DNA from: Clostridium merdae
GTDB lineage: Bacteria > Bacillota > Clostridia > Oscillospirales > Acutalibacteraceae
Direction: 5' to 3'
DNA: 64,000 nt
Assembly (NCBI RefSeq): GCF_900176635.1
Contig: NZ_FXLN01000004.1
Span: forward strand, 558,001-622,000
The notes under the pieces were generated by a model. It did no database searches. It was not told where the DNA came from and saw only the letters and a list, made by a program, of their open reading frames with translations. Every line of letters begins with the position of its first letter. Positions within the stretch are counted from its first letter, which is position 1. Shown piece after piece: positions 7,907 to 16,752 of the stretch. The translations under genes were made by a program, and so were the position numbers.

Positions 7907-9190
7907 TTGGATAAATATGTAATTACCGGTGGCAATCGGCTGACTGGTGAAGTAACTATAAGTGGCGCTAAAAATGCTGCTATCGCAATTATTCCAGCTG
8001 CCATTATGGCGGATGATGTTTGTAGAATTGAAAATGTTCCAAATATAACAGATGTGACTGCAATCACCCGTATTTTATACGACATGGGTGCTAAAATACG
8101 AAAGATTAATTCCTCAACAATTGAGATTGACCCGAGGTCCATTCATTCCTGCGTTGCTTCCTATGAGCTTGCAAGGCATATTCGTGGTTCTTATTACCTG
8201 TTAGGCGCTTTGCTTGGCCGTTTTCGCCATGCCGTTGTTAGTATGCCTGGTGGGTGTGATTTTGGTGTTCGGCCTATTGATCAACATTTAAAAGGGTTTG
8301 CGGCTTTAGGTGCGACCTATACACTTGAGGGCGGAATGGTTGACGTAACTGCGAAAGAGCTTGTTGGCAACAACATTTACATGGACGTAGTTTCGGTCGG
8401 TGCGACGGTGAATATTATGCTGGCGGCCGTACGGGCCAAAGGTACGACTGTAATTGAAAACGCTGCCAAAGAGCCTCATATTGTTGATTTGGCTAACTTT
8501 TTAAACTCCATGGGCGCCGATGTGCGTGGTGCGGGCACAGATGTGATTAAAATTTATGGGGTAGAGCATCTTAGAGGGACAACCTACTCTATTATTCCTG
8601 ATCAAATTGAGGCAGGCACCTATATGGCTGCCGCTGCTGCGACCGGCGGCGACGTGCTCATTAAAAACGTAATTCCCAAGCACTTAGAATCCATTTCCGC
8701 CAAACTGGAGGAAATGGGTGTATGTGTGGAGGAATTCGACGATTCCATTCGCATAAGCCGTGACCAACCGTTGAACCGCTGCAATATTAAAACAATGCCC
8801 CACCCGGGCTTCCCGACTGATATGCAGCCTCAAATCGCCGTTGTGCTTTCTATTGCGCACGGTACCAGTATTGTGAATGAAAGTGTTTGGGATAACCGCT
8901 TCCGCTATGTGGAAGAGCTAAAGCGAATGGGCGCCCAAATTTCTGTTGATGGTAAGCTGGCTGTGATTGAAGGTGTTGAGAACCTGAATGCGGCGCCAGT
9001 AAGAGCTACGGATTTGCGTGCCGGCGCAGCTATGCTAATTGCCGCCTTGTGTGCACATGGCGTAAGCCAAATTGAAGATATTCAGCATATTGAACGAGGG
9101 TATGAAGATGTGGAAGAGAAGCTTTTAGCCCTTGGTGCAGACATTAAGCGTGTTCATGTTCCGGATCCTTCCGTGGCGCAGGCCGTTTAA
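7907..9190 (+). CDS. murA: UDP-N-acetylglucosamine 1-carboxyvinyltransferase MurA
   Basis: MurA transfers enolpyruvyl from PEP to UDP-GlcNAc, the first committed step of peptidoglycan synthesis, in the cytoplasm. The catalytic and fosfomycin-target cysteine is Cys117 in PGGCDFGVRP. KNAA near residue 22 and the closing RGYEDVEEKL are typical. The TTG at 7907 is chosen because GGAG lies 9 bases upstream and the product MDKYVITGGN then matches family N-termini; a TTG at 7892 would add five residues and overlap the GGAG. At 427 residues its length is typical. Firmicutes often carry two MurA paralogues and the sequence alone does not say which this is. Confidence 0.95.
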   Translation: MDKYVITGGNRLTGEVTISGAKNAAIAIIPAAIMADDVCRIENVPNITDVTAITRILYDMGAKIRKINSSTIEIDPRSIHSCVASYELARHIRGSYYLLGALLGRFRHAVVSMPGGCDFGVRPIDQHLKGFAALGATYTLEGGMVDVTAKELVGNNIYMDVVSVGATVNIMLAAVRAKGTTVIENAAKEPHIVDLANFLNSMGADVRGAGTDVIKIYGVEHLRGTTYSIIPDQIEAGTYMAAAAATGGDVLIKNVIPKHLESISAKLEEMGVCVEEFDDSIRISRDQPLNRCNIKTMPHPGFPTDMQPQIAVVLSIAHGTSIVNESVWDNRFRYVEELKRMGAQISVDGKLAVIEGVENLNAAPVRATDLRAGAAMLIAALCAHGVSQIEDIQHIERGYEDVEEKLLALGADIKRVHVPDPSVAQAV

Positions 9191-9210
9191 TCAATGTAAT
9201 AAACACGAAA

Positions 9211-9249
9211 GGTTCAGGCTCCGGTTTGTTTGGCCGGCCTGAACCATTT
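9211..9249 (+). terminator. Likely terminator after murA
   Basis: GGTTCAGG and CCTGAACC pair around an inner CCGG/CCGG stem, followed by ATTTTA. The T-run is short, so read-through into the next gene is likely. Confidence 0.6.
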
Positions 9250-9273
9250 TACTGTTCATTAAAGGAGCATGCT

Positions 9274-10068
9274 ATGGCAAGGTTTTGCCCGCTGTTCAGT
9301 GGTAGCAGCGGAAATAGTTTTTATGTAGGAAGCCGCGACGCTGGTGTGTTAATTGACATTGGCCGAAGTGCTCGGCAAATTACGAAAATGCTGGAAAGCT
9401 GTGAAATCTCCACTTCCGCAATTAAAGGCATTTTTATAACTCATGAGCATATTGACCATGTAAAAGGGCTTCGTGTGTTTACCGAAAAAAATCAAATACC
9501 GGTTTACGCATCCGCCGGAACACTTCAAGCTTTGGAGGATTCGGGAGAAATAACGGCAAAGATGACTTGCTGTGTTGTGGAAGAGAGGGGAATGGAATGC
9601 GCTGAAATGCTGATTCGCCCTTTCCCAATTTCACACGACTGTGCCGAAGGAACCGGGTACCGTATTCAAACCGCTGACGACAGAACGTTTACCCTTGCAA
9701 CCGATTTAGGGTACATATCCGACGAAGTATGTCAGGAGTTAGAAACCAGTAATCTGGTAGTACTGGAATCAAACCACGATGTGAGAATGCTGCAAAACGG
9801 CCCCTATCCTTATTATTTAAAGCGCCGTATTCTCTCTGATGTAGGACATCTCTCAAATGAGGTTTGCTCTCAAATACTTCCTCATTTAGCAGGCATGGGA
9901 ACCACGCGCTTTGTGCTGGCTCATTTGAGTGCAGAGAACAATACGCCAGACATTGCATACCAAAGCGCTTTGTGCGCGTTAAAAATGGCTGGCTTAGAGG
10001 AACAAGTCGATTTTGAATTGATGGTTGCATCTAGAGAAAATCATACCGGGAAAGTCATCTTGTTCTAG
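9274..10068 (+). CDS. MBL-fold metallohydrolase, WalJ/YycJ family
   Basis: This 264-residue metallo-beta-lactamase-fold protein has the metal motif THEHIDH (HxHxDH, about residues 60-66), a later SHD motif and ATDLG. It starts with the characteristic FCPLFSGSSGNSFYVG. In Firmicutes the family (WalJ/YycJ) is usually beside the WalRK system and is linked to coordination of cell-wall metabolism with division, possibly as a nuclease. Here it sits between murA and rlmH instead, and the rlmH neighbourhood does recall the walJ-htrA-rlmH order in Bacillus. AAAGGAG precedes the ATG at 9274. Confidence 0.85.
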   Translation: MARFCPLFSGSSGNSFYVGSRDAGVLIDIGRSARQITKMLESCEISTSAIKGIFITHEHIDHVKGLRVFTEKNQIPVYASAGTLQALEDSGEITAKMTCCVVEERGMECAEMLIRPFPISHDCAEGTGYRIQTADDRTFTLATDLGYISDEVCQELETSNLVVLESNHDVRMLQNGPYPYYLKRRILSDVGHLSNEVCSQILPHLAGMGTTRFVLAHLSAENNTPDIAYQSALCALKMAGLEEQVDFELMVASRENHTGKVILF

Positions 10069-10090
10069 TCTTTTATTTTCAGGAGAATAT

Positions 10091-10567
10091 ATGGTAACCA
10101 TTCAATTATTGTGTGTGGGCAAACTGAAAGAAAAATATTTACAGTCCGCATGTGAAGAATACGCAAAACGGTTGGGTGCGTTTTGCCATTTTACAATTAC
10201 AGAAATTGCGGAGGAACGTTTGCCCGATTCTCCATCTGACGCGTTGATTCAGGCGGCATTAAAAAAAGAAGGGGAGCACTTACTTTCTCTGGCGCAGGGT
10301 GCAATTATCTCTTTGTGCATTGAGGGCAAGCTTCTTTCATCGCCACAGCTTGCAGCTGAACTGGAACGGCGTGCCGTAACAGGAACCAGTGCGTTTACGT
10401 TTATCATTGGTAGCTCGTGTGGGCTTTCGGATGAAGTGAAAGAAAAAAGTGCTCTTCGCCTCTCCATGTCCCCAATGACCTTTCCGCACCAATTGGCCAG
10501 AGTGATGCTTTGTGAACAAATTTACCGCGCTTTTCAAATCAATAATAACGGTAAATACCATAAGTAA
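10091..10567 (+). CDS. rlmH: 23S rRNA (pseudouridine1915-N3)-methyltransferase RlmH
   Basis: RlmH is a small SPOUT (alpha/beta-knot) methyltransferase that methylates pseudouridine 1915 in helix 69 of 23S rRNA on assembled ribosomes. The knot motifs FIIGSSCGLSDEV and MTFPHQLARVMLCEQIYRAF and the closing YHK are diagnostic. The 158-residue length is typical. AGGAG with a 5-base spacer fixes the ATG at 10091, 22 bases after the WalJ-like gene, so the two are probably co-transcribed. Confidence 0.95.
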   Translation: MVTIQLLCVGKLKEKYLQSACEEYAKRLGAFCHFTITEIAEERLPDSPSDALIQAALKKEGEHLLSLAQGAIISLCIEGKLLSSPQLAAELERRAVTGTSAFTFIIGSSCGLSDEVKEKSALRLSMSPMTFPHQLARVMLCEQIYRAFQINNNGKYHK

Positions 10568-10674
10568 ACTTTCGTTTTATTTTGATTACGAAAGATGAAA
10601 AATAGGGAAGAATAGCTCCGTTTTAGGATGAATGAAAGTTACTTTCTTTTAATTTAGAATATTTAAAAATATTA

Positions 10675-10703
10675 TTGCAGTTTTTAGTTGGATATGGTAT
10701 GAT
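10675..10703 (+). promoter_or_regulatory. Sigma-A promoter of rplS
   Basis: TTGCAG (10675-10680), a 17-base spacer and TATGAT (10698-10703) stand upstream. The transcript would begin at about 10710, at the base of a structured leader. Confidence 0.75.
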
Positions 10704-10707
10704 ATAT

Positions 10708-10800
10708 GGGCATTTGGATACCGTTGGCCTTTCCGGCGGGGTTCAATGCCCGGGAAACCGTGACATTGAAGCGGACAGTCCTCTGCATAGCATGAATGTC
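10708..10800 (+). promoter_or_regulatory. Structured rplS leader, candidate L19 autoregulatory element
   Basis: Two nested domains can be drawn. GGGCATT (10708-10714) pairs with AATGCCC (10745-10751) around a CCGTTGG/CCGGCGG hairpin. GACATT (10762-10767) pairs with AATGTC (10795-10800) around GCGGA/TCTGC. A leader of this kind before rplS is known in low-GC Gram-positives (L19 leader), where the protein is thought to repress its own synthesis. I infer the match from position and structure, not from a covariance search. Confidence 0.5.
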
Positions 10801-10822
10801 TGATATATTAGGAGGAAAAAGA

Positions 10823-11167
10823 ATGGATGCTTTAAAATTAATTTCTCAAGAATCTGCAAAAGCAGAACTGCCGAAGTTTGGTATCGGCGATACCGTTAAG
10901 GTCAGCGTTAATATTCGTGAAGGTGAAAGAGAGAGAATTCAGCTGTTTGAAGGTACTGTAATTGCCCGTAAAGGCAGCGGTATTGCTGAAACCTTTACTG
11001 TTAGACGCGTATCCTATGGTGTAGGTGTGGAGAGAGTTTTCCCGATCCATTCCCCCAACGTGAAGGATGTTACCATTGTTCGTAAGGGTCGTGTACGCCG
11101 TGCGAAGCTGTACTACCTACGCGATAGAGTTGGTAAGGCTGCAAAGGTTAAAGAGCAGATTCGCTAA
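10823..11167 (+). CDS. rplS: 50S ribosomal protein L19
   Basis: L19 lies at the 30S-50S interface of the ribosome. The sequence shows the family core [26 protein letters not shown] and the signature [25 protein letters not shown]. Its 114 residues are the usual length. AGGAGG with an 8-base spacer precedes the ATG at 10823. A terminator follows, but the downstream order lepB-ylqF-rnhB-yraN is conserved in Firmicutes, so partial read-through is plausible. Confidence 0.97.
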   Translation: MDALKLISQESAKAELPKFGIGDTVKVSVNIREGERERIQLFEGTVIARKGSGIAETFTVRRVSYGVGVERVFPIHSPNVKDVTIVRKGRVRRAKLYYLRDRVGKAAKVKEQIR

Positions 11168-11241
11168 TAGCGAAAATGGCTCCCATTATATTTGGTCTTT
11201 GAAAAGCGTGCGAAGAAAACTTTGCATTGCTTTCCATGGTG

Positions 11242-11269
11242 AAAAAGGGACATTGATTGTCCCTTTTTT
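11242..11269 (+). terminator. Terminator between rplS and lepB
   Basis: AAAAAGGGACA and TGTCCCTTTTT form a perfect 11-bp stem with a TTGAT loop and a T-tail. It separates the abundant rplS message from lepB. Confidence 0.9.
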
Positions 11270-11298
11270 GCTATTCATCAAAAGGAGGCGTTCGTGCG

Positions 11299-11928
11299 TT
11301 GCAAGAAGAAGATAACAACGTCCTTGAGCAATCAGAGCTGCAACAAGGTAACCTGAACCCGAATGATCCGTCTCCTCACCCCAGTGCCTTTACGGTAAGT
11401 TGCTTTGAGTGGGTAGATTCTCTGGTGATGGCTCTGGTCGCTGTGGTGATTCTGTTCACTTTTCTGTTTCGAGTAGTTACGGTGGATGGAACCTCTATGC
11501 TGCCGAATCTTTTTAGCGGAGACCGAATTGTGGTTTCCAGCTATTTTTATCAGCCCAAACAAGGCGATGTGGTGGTGTTAAAACGAACCATCGGTTTAAC
11601 AAAGCCAATTGTAAAGCGTGTGATTGCGTTACCGGGACAAACGGTTGATATTGACTATATTTCGGGCAATGTAATTGTTGACGGTAAAGAGATTGACGAG
11701 TCTTCGTATATTGAAAGCGGGATTACTCATGAGCCCATGACCTCGGAATCTTTGCTTCAATTTCCGCAAACTGTTCCGGCAGGCCATATTTTTGTTCTTG
11801 GTGATAACCGAGAGGTTTCAGAAGACAGCCGTTTTGAAGCAGTTGGCATGGTAGATGAACGTTATATTTTGGGGAAAGCGGAAATGATTCTGTTTCCGGT
11901 GCCCCGGTTTGGAAGGATTGGATCATGA
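11299..11928 (+). CDS. lepB: Signal peptidase I
   Basis: This membrane serine protease removes signal peptides from secreted proteins. A single N-terminal transmembrane helix (about 39-58) precedes the catalytic Ser66 in GTSMLPNL. The general-base lysine is Lys106 in KPIVKRVIALPGQ, and the conserved GDNR-(x)-S-(x)-DSR box follows. The TTG at 11299 is chosen because GGAGG lies 10 bases upstream. A frame open from 11257 would start inside the preceding terminator. Its stop overlaps the ylqF start (ATGA), showing translational coupling. Confidence 0.94.
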   Translation: MQEEDNNVLEQSELQQGNLNPNDPSPHPSAFTVSCFEWVDSLVMALVAVVILFTFLFRVVTVDGTSMLPNLFSGDRIVVSSYFYQPKQGDVVVLKRTIGLTKPIVKRVIALPGQTVDIDYISGNVIVDGKEIDESSYIESGITHEPMTSESLLQFPQTVPAGHIFVLGDNREVSEDSRFEAVGMVDERYILGKAEMILFPVPRFGRIGS

Positions 11929-12794
11929 GCGAGCCACAATCAGTTCATTGGTATCCGGGTCACATGACCCGAACAAAACGACAAATTGAAAAAAGCCTTA
12001 AGCTGGTAGATATTGCAGCGGAGATGATTGATGCCCGCGTTCCAGTTAGCAGCAGGAACCCTGTGTTGGACAGCTTGATTCAAAACAAGCCGCGGGTTAT
12101 TTTAATGAATAAATCCGATTTAGCGGATCCCGCGCAGACCGAGCGCTGGATCCGCTTCTACCAGTCGAAGGGAATTTCAGCAGTTGCATTAGACAGCCGT
12201 TCCGGCAAAAACTTAAAAGCCTTTTTCCCGCTGGTGCGTGATGAGCTTTCGGAGCGCATTGCTTCTTGGCGAGCAAAGGGAATGGTTGGGCGACCCATTC
12301 GTGTTATGGTTGTTGGAGTGCCGAACGTAGGTAAATCTTCCTTTATCAATAAGCTTTCCCGCGGGGGAAAAGCCAATGTAGAGGATAGACCGGGTGTTAC
12401 CCGAAATAACCAGTGGTTTACACTGGGCGGCGGCTTTGAGCTTTTAGATACTCCCGGTGTTCTCTGGCCTAAATTTGAAGACCCACTCGTAGGTGAACGT
12501 TTGGCCTTTACCGGCGCTGTAAAGGACGATGTAGTCGACACTGAAAATCTGGCTGCCCGTTTGTTAGAGGTGCTTACGGTATCTTACCCCGCACCACTCA
12601 AGGAACGCTATAAGCTGCAAGAAGTGGATTTTACTGGTATGAAGGGGTACGAAATCCTCAGCTTAATTGGTAAAAAGCGAGGAATGCTTATCTCTGGTGG
12701 AGAGGTCGACATGGAGCGTGCCGCTATTATGGTGCTCGATGAATTCCGTGGAGCAAAGCTAGGTCGAGTTACTTTGGAGCAGGTGCAGAAATGA
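11925..12794 (+). CDS. ylqF: Ribosome biogenesis GTPase YlqF (RbgA)
   Basis: This circularly permuted GTPase is needed for a late step of 50S assembly. The order of motifs is permuted: NKSD (G4) at about 65, then GVPNVGKSS (G1) near 130, and DTPG (G3) near 175. An N-terminal HWYPGHMTRTKRQ is diagnostic for the family. Its 289 residues match homologues. It overlaps lepB upstream and rnhB downstream by four bases each. Confidence 0.95.
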   Translation: MSEPQSVHWYPGHMTRTKRQIEKSLKLVDIAAEMIDARVPVSSRNPVLDSLIQNKPRVILMNKSDLADPAQTERWIRFYQSKGISAVALDSRSGKNLKAFFPLVRDELSERIASWRAKGMVGRPIRVMVVGVPNVGKSSFINKLSRGGKANVEDRPGVTRNNQWFTLGGGFELLDTPGVLWPKFEDPLVGERLAFTGAVKDDVVDTENLAARLLEVLTVSYPAPLKERYKLQEVDFTGMKGYEILSLIGKKRGMLISGGEVDMERAAIMVLDEFRGAKLGRVTLEQVQK

Positions 12795-13408
12795 CGAACT
12801 GGTTTTCTTATGAGAATGAAGCACAGCAAAAAGGATTTACTGCTGTTTGTGGTATTGATGAAGCAGGCAGGGGGCCTTTAGCAGGGCCGGTGTTTGCTGC
12901 CGCAGTTATATTACCGAACCATTGTGAAATTGATGGGCTTAACGATTCTAAAAAGTTAAGCGAGAAAAAGAGGGAGTTGTTGTTTGACCAAATTCAGCAG
13001 CAAGCTCTCTCGTATTCCATCGCCTTTGCAACGGAACAGGAAATCGACGAAATTAATATATTGCAAGCAACCTTTCTAGCTATGAACCGTGCCTTTTCCG
13101 GTTTATCTCTTGCGTCAGACTGTGCACTGGTAGACGGTAACCGCGACCCTCGGCTTCCGGTGGAAACCTCGCTCATTATCAAAGGGGATTCCCTCAGCGC
13201 AAGCATTGCCGCAGCTTCTATCTTAGCAAAGGTTAGCCGAGACCGTGTGATGTTGGAGCTTGACCAAATTTACCCGGAATATCAATTTAAAAAACACAAA
13301 GGCTACGGAACTGCACTACATAGAGAGCTCTTGCTCAAACATGGTTATTGCGCAGTTCACCGCAAAAGCTTCTTGAAAAAGATACTGGGAGAGGGTTTGG
13401 TTGGATAA
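12791..13408 (+). CDS. rnhB: Ribonuclease HII
   Basis: RNase HII cleaves RNA in RNA-DNA hybrids and excises misincorporated ribonucleotides. The catalytic start of the fold, GIDEAGRGPLAGPV (acidic pair Asp23-Glu24), is intact, as are LNDSKKL, the VDGN aspartate and the later acidic residues. The 205-residue length is typical. It is coupled to ylqF by an ATGA overlap and its 3' end overlaps yraN by 8 bases. Confidence 0.96.
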   Translation: MTNWFSYENEAQQKGFTAVCGIDEAGRGPLAGPVFAAAVILPNHCEIDGLNDSKKLSEKKRELLFDQIQQQALSYSIAFATEQEIDEINILQATFLAMNRAFSGLSLASDCALVDGNRDPRLPVETSLIIKGDSLSASIAAASILAKVSRDRVMLELDQIYPEYQFKKHKGYGTALHRELLLKHGYCAVHRKSFLKKILGEGLVG

Positions 13409-13772
13409 TCACTCTGGTAAACTGGGTGAGCAATATGTTGCAGATGAGTTGGAAAAACGAGGCTGCCGAATTCTGTGCCGAAATTATCGTTCCCGCTTCG
13501 GCGAGATCGACATTATTGCGCAGAACGGTAGCTTTTTGATATTTGTTGAGGTAAAAACCCGCGGAAAGCGTTGCGTTGGTGTTCCGCAAGAAGCGGTATC
13601 TGCCTCTAAACAACGAAAAATCATTTCCACTGCCTTGCAATTTCTATCGCAGAACGAAACATATTTGCAACCTCGGTTTGACGTTGCTGTAGTGCGAACA
13701 GCAGGGGAAGGTGCTGCGTTTTCTTTGGAATATATTGAAAACGCATTTGAAGCGCAAGGGCGTTTTGCATAA
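13401..13772 (+). CDS. yraN: YraN family (UPF0102) endonuclease-like protein
   Basis: This small 123-residue protein is of the restriction-endonuclease-like fold. It shows GEQ near the start, the RNYRSRFGEIDIIA segment and FVEVKTR, which together form the D-ExK-type nuclease core. Its biological role is not settled. The TTG at 13401 is read in frame after a GAGGG-rich stretch and overlaps the rnhB stop, so it is translationally coupled. It is the last gene of the rplS-linked cluster. Confidence 0.9.
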   Translation: MDNHSGKLGEQYVADELEKRGCRILCRNYRSRFGEIDIIAQNGSFLIFVEVKTRGKRCVGVPQEAVSASKQRKIISTALQFLSQNETYLQPRFDVAVVRTAGEGAAFSLEYIENAFEAQGRFA

Positions 13773-13778
13773 TTCTCC

Positions 13779-13808
13779 GAGAAATCACTTGATTTCTCCC
13801 TCGTTTTT
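13779..13808 (+). terminator. Possible terminator after yraN
   Basis: GAGAAATC and GATTTCTC form an 8-bp stem with an ACTT loop. CCTCGTTTTT follows, so the T-run is a few bases displaced from the stem. Confidence 0.5.
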
Positions 13809-13880
13809 GTATGGAAAAGAGAGACTTTGCGCTCAAAATAGCTTATGTGTTTTTTACACATCTCAATTTTTGAATATTCT

Positions 13881-13909
13881 TTGACACACCGAACGTTTTA
13901 TTATAAAAT
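13881..13909 (+). promoter_or_regulatory. Sigma-A promoter of thrC
   Basis: A perfect TTGACA (13881-13886), a 17-base spacer and TAAAAT (13904-13909) stand 34 bases before the thrC start. Confidence 0.75.
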
Positions 13910-13942
13910 AGGGCAAGGAACGAACAAAAAGGGGGAATCACC

Positions 13943-15454
13943 TTGCAGTATAAATGCACCAGAAACAAAGCAGAATCACTTTCCGCCGCACAGGCGATTG
14001 TTCAGGGAATTTCGGAAAATGGAGGACTGTTTGTTCCAGAGAGCCTTCCGTCCTATTCCGCTGACGATTTAAAGCAGCTTTGCAAAAAAAGCTACACAGA
14101 GCGTGCCGCACATATCGTTGCCGATTTCTTACCGGAATTTACAGTAGAAGAAATTAAGGAATGTGTAGAGAGTGCGTACTCTGAACAAAAATTCCCTGGT
14201 GGTGCAGCTCCGCTTCACCGTATTGCAGGCAGCAACCAGGCTTTTCTAGAGCTATGGCACGGGCCAACCTGTGCTTTTAAAGATATGGCTTTACAGCTAT
14301 TGCCGCATTTGCTCACGCGTTCTTTAAAAAAGACAAAATGTGATAAAACAGCGGTTATTCTTGTTGCCACCTCTGGCGATACAGGGAAGGCGGCTTTGGA
14401 AGGCTTCCGTGATGTTCCCGACACCAAAATTCTGGTGTTTTATCCAGATAAGGGCGTTAGTGCAATGCAGCAGCGCCAAATGAATACACAGGAAGGTGAA
14501 AACGTTGCTGTCTGCGCAATCGAGGGTAATTTTGATGATGCACAAACTGGCGTAAAACGCATCTTTACCAATCCTGAAATTCGTAAAGAGCTGGAAGACA
14601 ACGGTATGCTGTTCTCCAGTGCAAACTCCATTAACTGGGGCCGCCTGCTACCGCAGATAGTTTATTATTTTTCTGCGTACTGCGATGCCGCAGAGCAACG
14701 CATGTTAGAAATGGGTCAACCCTTGAATATTGTAGTGCCTACCGGCAATTTTGGTAATATTTTAGCTGCATATTATGCAAAAAAAATGGGTTTGCCGATT
14801 GGGAAGCTAATTTGTGCCTCAAACTCTAATAATGTACTGACTGAATTTTTAAGCACCGGTGTTTATGACCGCAACCGTAAATTCTATACAACAATCTCTC
14901 CATCTATGGATATTTTGGTGTCCAGCAACTTGGAGCGCCTGCTGTTTGACTTAACCGGCTGCAACTCTGACCAGGTCGCAAGTTGGATGACTGAACTGAA
15001 CACCACAGGCCGCTATTCCGTTGGTTCTGAGTTGACTGCCGTACTGAAAGACCTGTTTTTCTCCGGTTGCTGTGATGATGCTCAGACACAGAAAACAATC
15101 TACGAAATGTTCCTGAGTAAGAATTATCTTTGTGACCCTCACACTGCTGTGGCGTCCGATGTATATGAGCAGTATGTAAAGGCCACTGGGGACAAGTCTA
15201 CTCCCACAGTAATTGTTTCAACTGCAAGCCCTTATAAGTTTGCAGATAGTGTGCTCGAGGCAGTGGCACCAGCACAAAAGCAGGAAGAGGATGACTTTGC
15301 TAAGGTTCAGCAGCTTTCTTCTCTTACCAGCACGGTTGCGCCTGCGCCAATTGCTCAGCTTCAGGAAAAAACAATACGTTTCCAGAATTGCTGCGAGGTT
15401 GCGCAAATGCCCCAGGTTGTTCTACAAATGGCTGGGCTTGAGCCAAAAGCCTAA
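13943..15454 (+). CDS. thrC: Threonine synthase
   Basis: This PLP enzyme converts O-phosphohomoserine to threonine. The PLP lysine is Lys113 in GPTCAFKDMALQ, and TSGDTGKAA binds the cofactor phosphate. The chain of 503 residues belongs to the longer class of threonine synthases with the N-terminal RGISENGGLFVPE-type opening. The TTG at 13943 follows GGGGG by 8 bases. A phosphoesterase gene follows 21 bases downstream and is probably co-transcribed. Confidence 0.95.
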   Translation: MQYKCTRNKAESLSAAQAIVQGISENGGLFVPESLPSYSADDLKQLCKKSYTERAAHIVADFLPEFTVEEIKECVESAYSEQKFPGGAAPLHRIAGSNQAFLELWHGPTCAFKDMALQLLPHLLTRSLKKTKCDKTAVILVATSGDTGKAALEGFRDVPDTKILVFYPDKGVSAMQQRQMNTQEGENVAVCAIEGNFDDAQTGVKRIFTNPEIRKELEDNGMLFSSANSINWGRLLPQIVYYFSAYCDAAEQRMLEMGQPLNIVVPTGNFGNILAAYYAKKMGLPIGKLICASNSNNVLTEFLSTGVYDRNRKFYTTISPSMDILVSSNLERLLFDLTGCNSDQVASWMTELNTTGRYSVGSELTAVLKDLFFSGCCDDAQTQKTIYEMFLSKNYLCDPHTAVASDVYEQYVKATGDKSTPTVIVSTASPYKFADSVLEAVAPAQKQEEDDFAKVQQLSSLTSTVAPAPIAQLQEKTIRFQNCCEVAQMPQVVLQMAGLEPKA

Positions 15455-15475
15455 AGAATAGAAACGAGGTAGCAC

Positions 15476-16165
15476 ATGGCATTGTATGCGATTGCCGACC
15501 TGCACCTTTCTCTTGGCACCAATAAGCCGATGGATGTTTTTGAGGGCTGGCACAATTATGTTGAGAGGCTGGAGGAAAACTGGCGCAGCATTGTGAAACC
15601 GGAAGATACAGTAGTCATTGCCGGCGATATTTCATGGGCAATGAAGCTGGAAGAAACAGAAAAGGATTTTTCCTTTTTACATTCTCTGCCGGGCACAAAG
15701 CTGCTTTTAAAGGGCAATCATGATTACTGGTGGAGTACCAGAAATAAAATTGATACCTATCTAGCCGAAAAGGGCTTTCATTCGCTACACATCATCCATA
15801 ATGATTCTTATGCAGTTGGCAAATATGGAATTTGTGGTACACGGGGTTGGCTTTATAATGCGGCGACCGATGAAGACATTAAAATTGTGAATCGGGAGGC
15901 AGGCAGGTTAATTACCTCAATTAACCACGCTGTCGCACAAGGGCTTACACCAATTGTTTTTTTGCATTACCCGCCCGTTTATGACGGAATGGTTTGTAAA
16001 GAGATATTGCAGATTTTATTAGACCGCGGAATTTCAAAATGCTATTTTGGCCACATTCACGGTACGCAGGCATCCCGCAGGGCGGTAACAGGGGAGTATC
16101 AGGGCATTGAGCTACACCTTATTTCCTGTGATTACCTGCATTTTGCGCCGCTTTTTGTATGTTAA
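15476..16165 (+). CDS. Calcineurin-like metallophosphoesterase
   Basis: This 229-residue protein has the dinuclear-metal motifs in order: DLHLS (DxH), AGDISWAM (GD), KGNHDYWW (GNHD) and FGHIHG (GHxH). The substrate (protein phosphate, nucleotide or other diester) cannot be inferred. It lacks a signal peptide and is probably cytoplasmic. It lies 21 bases after thrC and before the tandem repeat array; no clear terminator separates it from that array. Confidence 0.88.
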   Translation: MALYAIADLHLSLGTNKPMDVFEGWHNYVERLEENWRSIVKPEDTVVIAGDISWAMKLEETEKDFSFLHSLPGTKLLLKGNHDYWWSTRNKIDTYLAEKGFHSLHIIHNDSYAVGKYGICGTRGWLYNAATDEDIKIVNREAGRLITSINHAVAQGLTPIVFLHYPPVYDGMVCKEILQILLDRGISKCYFGHIHGTQASRRAVTGEYQGIELHLISCDYLHFAPLFVC

Positions 16166-16215
16166 ATAAATTATGAACATTTCCGTGAAAATATGGAATA
16201 TTTGCCCCTGATATG

Positions 16216-16629
16216 CTATAATAACCTCACGCCGTATGCCAAAGCAAAGCTTTGGACGGCTGAAAGAGCATTGAAGTGCCAGCTGTATGATTCCGTTTGT
16301 TTTAGATATTGATATTTTAGCATCTTGAATTTTGCACTATAATAACCTCACGCCGTATGCCAAAGCGAAGCTTTGGACGGCTGAAAGAGCATTGAAGTGC
16401 CAGCTGTATGATTCTGTTTGTTTTAGATATTGATATTTTAGCATCTCGAATTTTGCACTATAATAACTTCACGCCGTATGCTAAAGCAAAGCTTTGGACG
16501 GCTGAAAGAGCATTGAAGTGCCAGCTGTATGATTCTGTTTGTTTTAGATATTAATATTTTAGCATCTCGAATTTTGCACTATAATAACCTCACGCCGTAT
16601 GCCAAAGCGAAGCTTTGGACGGCTGAAAG
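16216..16629 (+). repeat. 121-bp tandem repeat array, about 3.4 copies
   Basis: Units start at 16216, 16337 and 16458. A partial 51-base fourth copy covers 16579-16629. Neighbouring units differ by only three or four bases. Each begins CTATAATAAC and holds a hairpin: GCCGT (16231-16235 in unit 1) pairs with ACGGC (16256-16260), and CCAAAGC pairs with GCTTTGG around a RAA loop. The substitutions fall in the loop, outside the stems, or as C to T facing G. An alternative helix ACGGCTG/CAGCTGT would exclude the first. No reading frame of note runs through it. The whole gap 16166-16752 holds nothing else I recognise. Confidence 0.95.
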
Positions 16630-16752
16630 CGTAGTAATAATAGCTAGTCGGTAATGTCCTTACGTACTTATCTAACAAAAACAGTAAAATAGCTTCTAAA
16701 TTTCTTTAATAATAAATTAAGATTAATTTGCAATTAGCAGGAGGAAAACAAA

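Noticed and set aside
16216..16629. CRISPR array
   Set aside because: The repeat is a contiguous 121-bp tandem unit with no variable spacers and no cas genes nearby.
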